In this document: in pieces, positions 5,226-5,248 of the stretch | Position numbering within the stretch: the first letter of the stretch is position 1 | How the letters are laid out: each line of letters opens with the position of its first letter | Assembly: GCA_013425425.1 (NCBI GenBank) | Contig: JACCLJ010000030.1 | Location: 1-5,248, forward strand | Reading direction: 5' to 3' | Source: Microcaldota archaeon | GTDB lineage: Archaea > Micrarchaeota > Micrarchaeia > Anstonellales > Bilamarchaeaceae | DNA: 5,248 nt | Translations under genes and position numbers: made by a program | The notes under the pieces: generated by a model | What the model was told of the DNA's origin: nothing | Databases searched by the model: none | Seen by the model: only the letters and a program-made list of their open reading frames with translations

Positions 5226-5248
5226 GACGTTTTCACCTCTTAACTATT

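Noticed and set aside
1..5248. CRISPR array, tRNA or rRNA genes, transposase
   Set aside because: I saw no regularly spaced direct repeats with unique spacers, no cloverleaf-like or rRNA-like segments, and no transposase motifs.

Overview
The window looks archaeal. The protein-coding genes are preceded by A/T-rich TATA-like boxes about 24-27 bases upstream of their best start codons, as expected for leaderless archaeal transcripts. Where Shine-Dalgarno sequences occur they are of the GGTG or GGAG type. The winged-helix/RelE-like pair at 4272-4887 resembles a pair I know from archaeal genomes. I cannot assign a lineage from sequence alone.

Layout: (1) 56-1765, minus strand: an apparently intact 569-residue family X DNA polymerase with a C-terminal PHP domain, a probable DNA repair enzyme. 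(2) 1865-2752, plus strand: an unassigned radical SAM enzyme, divergent from polX, with a 99-base spacer holding one promoter-like box for each gene. (3) 2744-3361, minus strand: an unrecognised 205-residue protein with a predicted two-helix membrane hairpin; its stop overlaps the radical SAM stop by 9 bases. (4) 3410-4249, minus strand: a membrane-anchored YaeI/YkuE-type metallophosphoesterase. (5) 4272-4887, minus strand: a two-gene toxin-antitoxin-like module, a winged-helix DNA-binding protein followed by a RelE-like toxin, overlapping by ATGA. The toxin reading frame is broken by what looks like a single missing base near 4467-4470. (6) 4888-5248: the module's control region, with an 11-bp-arm inverted repeat exactly between its TATA box and ribosome binding site, then about 300 bases of degenerate A-rich/T-rich short repeats, inverted repeats and two doubtful small ORFs.

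The genes do not form one pathway. The polymerase and radical SAM enzyme are separately promoted. The metallophosphoesterase lies 22 bases downstream of the toxin stop on the same strand and may receive read-through from the module, although it has its own TATA-like box and ribosome binding site. The most notable observations are the frameshifted toxin with an otherwise well-preserved sequence, the palindromic operator-like site in front of its partner gene, and the repeat-rich segment beside it.
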